Shown: piece by piece, positions 58,047 to 64,000 of the stretch | Layout of the letters: each line of letters begins with the position of its first letter | Numbering within the stretch: the first letter of the stretch is position 1 | From: Pascua guehoae | Lineage: Eukaryota > Basidiomycota > Tremellomycetes > Trichosporonales > Trichosporonaceae | NCBI GenBank assembly: GCA_001600415.1 | Contig: BCJX01000013.1 | Coordinates: 812,116-876,115 of the forward strand | Length of the DNA stretch: 64,000 bases | Direction of reading: 5' to 3' | Notes under the pieces: model-generated | Databases searched by the model: none | Told to the model about the DNA's origin: nothing | Seen by the model: only the letters and a program-made list of their open reading frames with translations | Made by a program: the position numbers and the translations under genes

Positions 58047-59313
58047 CTACTGCAGCGCGTCGGCCATGGCCGCCATTCCCAACCTCGCCTCCTGCCACTT
58101 TGCCTCCTCAACAGCCAGCCTGTCGGCCCAACGCTGGGCAAACGTCTCGGCCGCCTCCTTACCCTTCTGCGCCTCGCTTCTTCCCAGCCTCTCCCTAAAG
58201 GCTGCGGCCAGGTCGCGGCCCTTGGCATTGAGTGCGTCGATGGCGCCGAGAATTTCGGACACATCTTGCTTGGGGAACATGGAGGACACGGCCGTGTCAA
58301 ATGCCGCGACCACGTCCGAGCCAGCGGTCAAGAGGGGTGCGTATGTTTGTTCCGGTGTGAGCGAGAGGAGGGGCAGGTAGCGAGGGAGAGTAGAGTGGAG
58401 GATCTGGTGGAGGGCGAGGAGAGGGCGGGCCTGGGAGTTAGCGGATTGCCTTGGGCTGGGCTATGAGAGACGCTCACCGACTGGGCACGATTCCGCTCCT
58501 CTGGGCTGGGTTTGCTGCCCATGGCCTTTTCGAGCTCTCCCCACTCGTCGTCGTCGTCGTCGCCAAACCCAAACCCATCATCCTCATCGTCGTCGTCGTC
58601 GCTGCCCTCCTCGAGCAACTCGCCAAACTCGGACCACGCATCCTTGACCGTCTCCTTCTGCGCCTCCCACCTAAGCTTGGCCGCCGCGGCCTCGTCGTGG
58701 GGAAAGTCCTTTGTGAGCCGGTCGACAGCCTCCCAAATCATCCCAATGTGGGTGAGGTACGGCTCGTTGCCGCCCCCCGTCGTGCTCGGCTCGCTCGCCC
58801 GCCCCGACCGCACATCGTCCTCGAGGACGGCGAGGAACCGCTCAATCTCCATCCCCACCAAGCTCACGCCGTCGCGCCACGTGTCGACTAGCGCCGACGG
58901 CGCGTCTCCTCCCCCGCGTGTCGGGTCGCCACCGGCTGCAGCGACGACACACGAGATCAGCCGCCCCAACTGGTCGACAATCTTGTCGAGCTGCGGCACC
59001 ACCGCGGCCTCGGTCATGGGCGGCTTGAACGCGAGCGCCAGCGTGGTCGCCTCTTTACGCAGCGAGGCGAGCAGGGCCAGGCTGATCTCGCCCAGCCCCG
59101 CGGTCGGGAGAGGGACCAAGGTCGACGAGCTGCGGTTCTTGGTCTCGGCCGCATCGAGCGCGCGCACAGACGAAGATACCGCCTGCCGAGAGGCCGAGAG
59201 GTCTACATGTTAGTCGAGGGGGTGCGAGGACGGGGTGGAGCACGTACTCTTGGCGATTTTGTCTGGACGTCAGCAACGTGGCATCGTGTGAGGGGCTCAC
59301 CTAGTCCGCTCAT
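58047..59313 (-). CDS. GCIP/CCNDBP1-like protein
   Basis: Four exons, 59313-59301 (13 nt), 59262-59248 (15 nt), 59202-58478 and 58430-58047, give 378 residues. The start reads MSGLDKIAKNLSASRQAV once the two tiny exons are joined. The body is all-helical: LALLASLRKEATTLALAFK, QLDKIVDQLGRLISCVVAAA, then a helix after a Gly-rich loop, a strongly acidic middle (Asp/Glu and GFGFGDDDDD), and a helical C-terminus ending DALQ. The LKKEAxxLxLAF plus VxxLxxLxxxV layout resembles the Grap2/cyclin-D-interacting (GCIP) domain. In animals that family is a helix-loop-helix regulator of the cell cycle; the fungal role is unclear. The family call is moderate, the gene structure firm. Divergent from BRCA2, 351 bp between starts. 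Confidence 0.7.
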
Positions 59314-59636
59314 GGTGATCGAGTTGAGAGAGTGTTGTCGACAACGATGACTGGCAACAAGGCCTGACACGACATGACGCGACTGTCTGCACGGGCGGGA
59401 AAAAGTTGAGATGGCGGTGGAGGTGCCGGGTTAATCCATTTGCCGCCCATTTCAAACCATCTCAAATGGATTTGACCGGGTTACTAATCCAAGTCGATTT
59501 ACGTAACAGAAACCATGTTTGGTTGTGACGCGCCTGACCTTGACATGAAGCGCGTACCTTCCTTGGCCACCAGCTCTCAACTCGCTCTATAACTTTCATC
59601 TCTTCTTCACCTTTCTTTCCTTTTCGCCATCGCCTC

Positions 59637-59657
59637 ATGAACCCCGCGCCAGAGTGA
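59637..59657 (+). promoter_or_regulatory. Upstream open reading frame before BRCA2 homologue
   Basis: A six-codon frame (MNPAPE, stop) ends seven bases before the chosen BRCA2 start codon at 59665 and lies just after a CT-rich stretch that probably marks the transcription start. It could reduce translation from 59665 and favour the in-frame ATG at 59776. Confidence 0.5.
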
Positions 59658-59664
59658 ACCTACC

Positions 59665-62600
59665 ATGAACAATGGAGTAGTGGAGCGAGGTGGGTGCTTG
59701 AGCTTGGTCTTTGCTCACCCCGCAGTGCTCCCACACCCGCCCGTGGTCGACCATCCTCGAGTCGCGTCCACTGCAATGCCCAACATTGACGGCCTGCTCG
59801 ACGGCCTGGACGCGGATGACTTTTTTGACGAGGATGACGATTTCAACGATACTGGGGCGTTAAGTGGGGCTAGCATTGCCCCGCACCCGCAAGCGACGTC
59901 TGGCCCATCGCATCTCACTGCCCCACCACCTCCTGACCCATCTCACATGGAGACGAACGAGGTCGAGCATGACGAACTGTACACCCCCGCCGAACCCCTT
60001 CCCGCCCACATTCCCGCTACTGTCTCATTCGCCACTGCGCGCGGCAAGGCGATCGCTCCACCCTCCGAGGCGGCCATGTCGCGTGCGCTCAAACTCATGC
60101 GCGAAGCGGAACGCGAGATGGAGGAAGAACCTGCGAAACGACGCCGGACCGAATCCCCTTCTTCCACACCCAGATCCCAGAAGCAGGAACCACAACCTGC
60201 CCCAGACACTCCGACAGCACCACCTCCATTACCTGCGAGCGGGTTCCAGCTCGGTTCCGGCCGTGCAGCTCCGCCGCCGAGTGCGAGCAGTGTAGCGCGC
60301 GCGATGGCACTTTTTGGGGACACCGACACTACACCGAGCAAGCCGAGCGCTGCTTTCACCAGCACTGGGACTGCAGACCGAGCACCCAACTCGGAGAGCC
60401 GTGCGCGTGCTCTATCTATCCTGGGTGACGTGGACACACCTACTCGCCCTTCCTCCAGCCCAACAGGTGGTCGCATTGGCTTCCAGCTCGGCTCTGGGCG
60501 TGCGGTAGCACCTCCGAACGCAGACAGCATGGCTCGCGCACTTTCCATCTTTGGGGAGGCTGCGCCGGCTGCCTCGTCGGGTTTCTCGCTCGGCTCTGGC
60601 CGTTCGGCCCCTCCGCCATCATCGGAGAGTATGGGGCGCGCGCTCGCCATCTTTGGCGAAGCAGACTCCCATGCTGGCCCGGCCACTCCCCGCGACCCAG
60701 CCGTATTCCGTGCACCACTCGCAACTTCAACCCCAACGCGGCCAGCTTCGCCTGCATTTACTGCCCCTCGCCCCATTCGCTCCTTCAGCACGCCCAATCG
60801 CCCATCGACCCCAACACGCACCCCGCTTCAGACCACCACGAACACGTTTGGTACGAGTACTAGTACGCCGCAACCGCCCAAGATACCAAAGGGAATCGAC
60901 ATCCGAACACCGGGTGCAACGCCCCGCCGTATCGGCCTCGGTGCGACGCCGAGTTCCGCGAAGCGTGGCGTGCGTAAAGGGTTTGTCACGCCGTTCAAGG
61001 CTCCTAGTGCTGCTGGAGGAAGGAAACCGTTGGTGCCATCTGGACTTCGTGCACCCCCCATTACGAAACCAGTCACTCCCGAGAAGATTTTCCACTCTGT
61101 GTTTGACCTCGAACGTGAGTTTTTGTGGTTGACTAAAATGCTAATTGTTAGGGCCACAAGGCAGGACGACCATGCGCGCTGCGTTTCTCTACCCTGGCTA
61201 TTATCACAATGCGGAGCTCCGCGAAATGGGATTGTGAGTTGGCCTCCTTTGGCTCGACTGACGGTGTTAGGCCAGACGAGATCTGGATGATCAACCTTGA
61301 GAACGCGCTCGACTACCAGTTTATTGGCGAGGACGCGTCGACGCTGGGGAATGGCCAGGCGCTTGAGCGCCTCAAGTTTGAGGGCTGCGACCTGGTGACG
61401 CCCAAATGGGTGGACAACCACTGGCGGCTGATTTTGTGGAAGATTGCAGGACAGGTCATGGCCAAGCCGACGCTGTTTGACGAAAAGTGGAACTGGTACG
61501 AAGTGATGTGTCAGCTGAAATATCGGTGAGTAGTCGCCCTCGCGGCCTGGGCTCACTCAGCAGGTACGAGAGGGAGTTTGGCGCCGCTCAGCGTCCCATT
61601 GTTCGCCGAATCCAGGAGCACGACTCGTCTCCCAGCCTCCCGATCGTCCTCTGCGTCTCGGGTGTACATCGCCCTCCACCCGTGTTAAACGAAAAGGACG
61701 AACCCGTACCCCAGCGACCGTACCTCGACCTCACCGACGGATGGTACCATATCCGTGCCATGACCGATGACTGTCTTGCGCGTGCTGTCCGCAGTGGGAA
61801 GATCAAGGTTGGGCGCAAGCTCGGCATTTCTGGGGCGAAACTCGAATCGGGATCGGACGGTGCCGACGTTTTCGAGGCATTCGAAAAGTCGCATCTCATA
61901 CTTTCCGGCAACTCGACACATCTCGCACCATGGGACGCCAAACTTGGTGTCCAGGCAAAGCCCTTTGTCGCTGGTCTGTCCTGCCTCTCGGTCGATGGCG
62001 GGAACATCGTACTCATGGACATTGTCCTGGAGCGCGTCTTCCCGCTTGCATACGTGAATGGCGACCGGACGTCGCGCGAGGGGCCATGGAATGAGGAGGA
62101 AGAAGCACTGCGGGCAGACGCATGGAAGGTTGGTTGAAGTGCTCCACAAAAGTGCAACTCTAACCACCAGGACAAGTACGAGGCGGAGAGTACACGCATG
62201 CAGGACGAGATGCGGAAGAACCTCGAAAAGATTGAGGATCTCGCCTCGCTTCTCGCATCGCATGCGGAAGATGCATCGGGCCCCGTCTCGGACACCCCAC
62301 CCGACTCGGTGGACAACGACTTTGACGACCTCCTCGAGGCCGCAAACCCCATGGCTCGACTGCGTTCCCTGTCGTCATCTCACGTTGTCCACCTGGCACG
62401 TCACGCGCGCATTCGACTGGAGCAAGCTGCGGCCGAGGAACGCTCCGAGCTCGAGTGTCGCCTGCAGGAGATCTGCCCGCCGCGTGATGTTCGCGACTTT
62501 CGTATGGTCCGCTTCAAAGATGCAAGAGAGGGGAGCAAGGAGGCGGCGCGGACGGGTTTGCTGAGCGTGTGGGACGCGCGTGCGCTCGGTGATGGGCTCA

Positions 62601-62811
62601 AAGAGGGGCGACGCTACTTGGTGGGTATGATCCTCAGGCCCTGCTGACCCACCAGGTATCCAACCTCATTCCAGGACGCAATGGCGACTGGTCAATACCA
62701 AAGAGGGGCGGCTCCAAAACGGAAGTGTACCTGCACACCCGGCGTGATACGCGCTGGAAGGCTGTAGACAGGGTGGCAAGGGAGGCGACAAGGGCGCAGG
62801 ACGAGCTTTAA
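59665..62811 (+). CDS. BRH2: BRCA2 / Brh2 recombination mediator
   Basis: Six exons, 59665-61114, 61152-61233, 61271-61525, 61564-62128, 62171-62620 and 62656-62811, give 985 residues. Five BRC-type Rad51-binding repeats begin near residues 121 (FATARGKAIAPP), 193 (GFQLGSGRAAPP), 230, 272 (GFQLGSGRAVAPP) and 306 (GFSLGSGRSAPP); most end in an A-x-x-LF/IFG helix. The C-terminal half is the BRCA2 DNA-binding domain: VDNHWRLILWKIAGQ, EVMCQLKYRYEREFG, PIVLCVSGVHRPPP, LDLTDGWYHIRAMTD, KVGRKLGISGAKLES, LILSGNSTHLAPWDAKLG and FPLAYVNG, followed by a charged helix and OB-fold-like sequence. It loads Rad51 onto single-stranded DNA for homologous repair, as Brh2 does in Ustilago. An acidic DFFDEDDDF motif lies near the N-terminus. 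The start may be 59665 or 59776. Confidence 0.93.
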
Positions 62812-63499
62812 GTGCATTCGACAGTAGAACTCATTGTCATAGACGCCATTCATTGTGCATGTTGTGAGGCGAATGTATGCATGTGTATCTAGGATGTTTG
62901 CGACTGATGCTAATGGGAGGCGGCGTGCATGTGTGATGCGTTTTTGTCTGGATCCAGAGTGTTCAATGCGTTTTGTGTCTGGATCCAGGAGTGCCAGTGG
63001 GGTTTGCTGCTCGACCTGGGTTTTCTTTTTGTGGTTGTATGAAAAACCAAGTGTTCGCCACCTAGCCACTCGCCACGGGCCCGGTGTCTGTTCGAAACAC
63101 AGTTGCACTTCTTGTCCTTCATGTACGTATGCGTACAGGCAACCTCATGCCCAATGATAGCAGTTTGTACGGAGCTGGGCTTAGGATAGTTCAGTTGTGG
63201 GCAGCACTAGAGGCGGACCGAGGGCGGAGGCGGACAGAGGGCGTAGGCGGACAGAGGGCGGAGGCGGACACCGAGACCACGAGGCGACACTTGCGTGATG
63301 GCACATGTCCGGCCGAGGCGCATGTCCAACGCGTGATGAGACGAAGCAACATGTAGAACAACACCAATCTCATATATACAAACACCCTAAACAACAAGGC
63401 TGTGAAACCAAACAAAAGAACAACGGACAATGCGAGCTTGCTCGAAGCGACGCTCACACCGTGTGATGCGCCACACCTGCCACACACGGATGCGGAACA
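62812..63499. other. Convergent intergenic with an 18-bp repeat
   Basis: No gene seen. About three 18-base units of GGCGGACAGAGGGCGGA type lie at 63211-63268. The rest is 3' flank of the two convergent genes. Confidence 0.5.
63211..63268. repeat. 18-bp tandem repeat
   Basis: Three imperfect copies of a unit reading GGCGGACAGAGGGCGGA/TA, in a G-rich block. Confidence 0.85.
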
Positions 63500-64000
63500 C
63501 TAGGCGCGAGCCTGGGCCTCGGCGTGCTTGGCCTTGGACTCTGCGTGCTTGGCCATGGAGAGCGAGTCGACGCGCTTGGTATGCCCCAGCGGCGCGCGAG
63601 CCTTGTGGGTCTTGCGCTTGGCCGTGGCATTCTGCTCTGCTGCATTCTCATGCTCTGTTCGTCAGCATAGCGTCGGAGTTGTAGACCTGAACTCGTCCCC
63701 ATCCCCATCCCATCCCCATCCCATCCCCATCCCAGCCCCNNNNNNNNNNNNNNNNNNNNNNNNNNNNNNNNNNNNNNNNNNNNNNNNNNNNNNNNNNNNN
63801 NNNNNNNNNNNNNNNNNNNNNNNNNNNNNNNNNNNNNNNNNNNNNNNNNNNNNNNNNNNNNNNNNNNNNNNNNNNNNNNNNNNNNNNNNNNNNNNNNNNN
63901 NNNNNNNNNNNNNNNNNNNNNNNNNNNNNNNNNNNNNNNNNNNNNNNNNNNNNNNNNNNNNNNNNNNNNNNNNNNNNNNNNNGCCCCAACCAGACTCACC
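63500..64000 (-). CDS. 3' end of an unknown gene, cut by gap and window edge
   Basis: The last exon (about 63664 to the stop at 63500-63502) follows a GAACAG acceptor and encodes a basic, Ala/Lys-rich tail: ENAAEQNATAKRKTHKARAP, LGHTKRVDSLSMAKHAESKA, ending EAQARA. Its intron runs into the N gap. At the right edge the reverse complement reads G then GTGAGT, a good donor, so another exon ends at about 64000. Too little remains to name it. Confidence 0.5.
63740..63982. other. Assembly gap (243 N)
   Basis: Undetermined bases inside an intron of the minus-strand gene at the right edge. The left flank is a CCCATC/CCATCC simple repeat (63690-63739), the probable cause of the gap. Confidence 0.95.

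Noticed and set aside
59943..60821. 292-codon frame antisense to the BRC repeats
   Set aside because: Repeats on the sense strand create repeats on the other; the sense strand encodes BRC motifs and the DNA-binding domain.

Overview
The window is nuclear DNA from a GC-rich, intron-dense basidiomycete yeast. Three things point there: introns mostly of 35-110 nt with GTRNGT donors and CTNAC-type branch points close to the AG, a BRCA2/Brh2 recombination mediator, and basidiomycete-style multi-exon versions of housekeeping genes. A member of Tremellomycetes, possibly Trichosporonales, is my inference; no rRNA or marker locus is present to settle it. Four runs of N (12645-12693, 24507-24596, 48919-49018, 63740-63982) mark assembly gaps, mostly next to low-complexity DNA.

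Layout. 1-14 kb is sparse: a serine-rich protein (3.7-5.6 kb), a minus-strand F-box-like gene (6.3-8.1 kb), the replication fork protection subunit Csm3/Swi3 (8.5-9.9 kb), an intron-containing tRNA-Lys(CUU) at 11.4 kb and an unknown gene (12.2-13.2 kb). 15-35.7 kb is compact and full of conserved genes, mostly in divergent pairs: COG2 / COX20, Ran GTPase / XAP5(FAM50), DUS2, NAA35(Mak10) / a LEA2-like membrane protein, adenylosuccinate lyase / malate dehydrogenase. 35.9-39.8 kb is an accessory-looking block: a two-exon protein with NYN/PIN-like motifs, an uncharacterised three-exon acidic protein, and an inverted partial copy of the latter's 3' end. 40.4-43.3 kb holds a 104-residue thioredoxin spread over 2.9 kb by very long introns. 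43.3-50.4 kb has no gene I can support and many small tandem repeats. 50.4-54.2 kb is an RFX-family transcription factor, then mitochondrial EF-Tu (55.8-57.6 kb), a GCIP/CCNDBP1-like protein (58.0-59.3 kb), a BRCA2/Brh2 orthologue (59.7-62.8 kb) and the 3' end of a gene cut by a gap (63.5-64 kb).

Functionally this is mostly core cell biology: nuclear transport (Ran), Golgi tethering (COG2), mitochondrial respiration and translation (COX20, EF-Tu), purine synthesis (Ade13), central carbon metabolism (Mdh), tRNA modification (Dus2), N-terminal acetylation (NatC), and genome stability (Csm3, Brh2, RFX). The most striking feature is gene structure. The Ran gene can only be read as a normal Ran protein if a one-nucleotide exon followed by a five-nucleotide exon rebuilds the P-loop Gly-Lys. 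The malate dehydrogenase gene needs a three-nucleotide exon, and further exons of 12-24 nt occur in several neighbours. Exon boundaries below were read by eye from splice signals, reading frame and family conservation.
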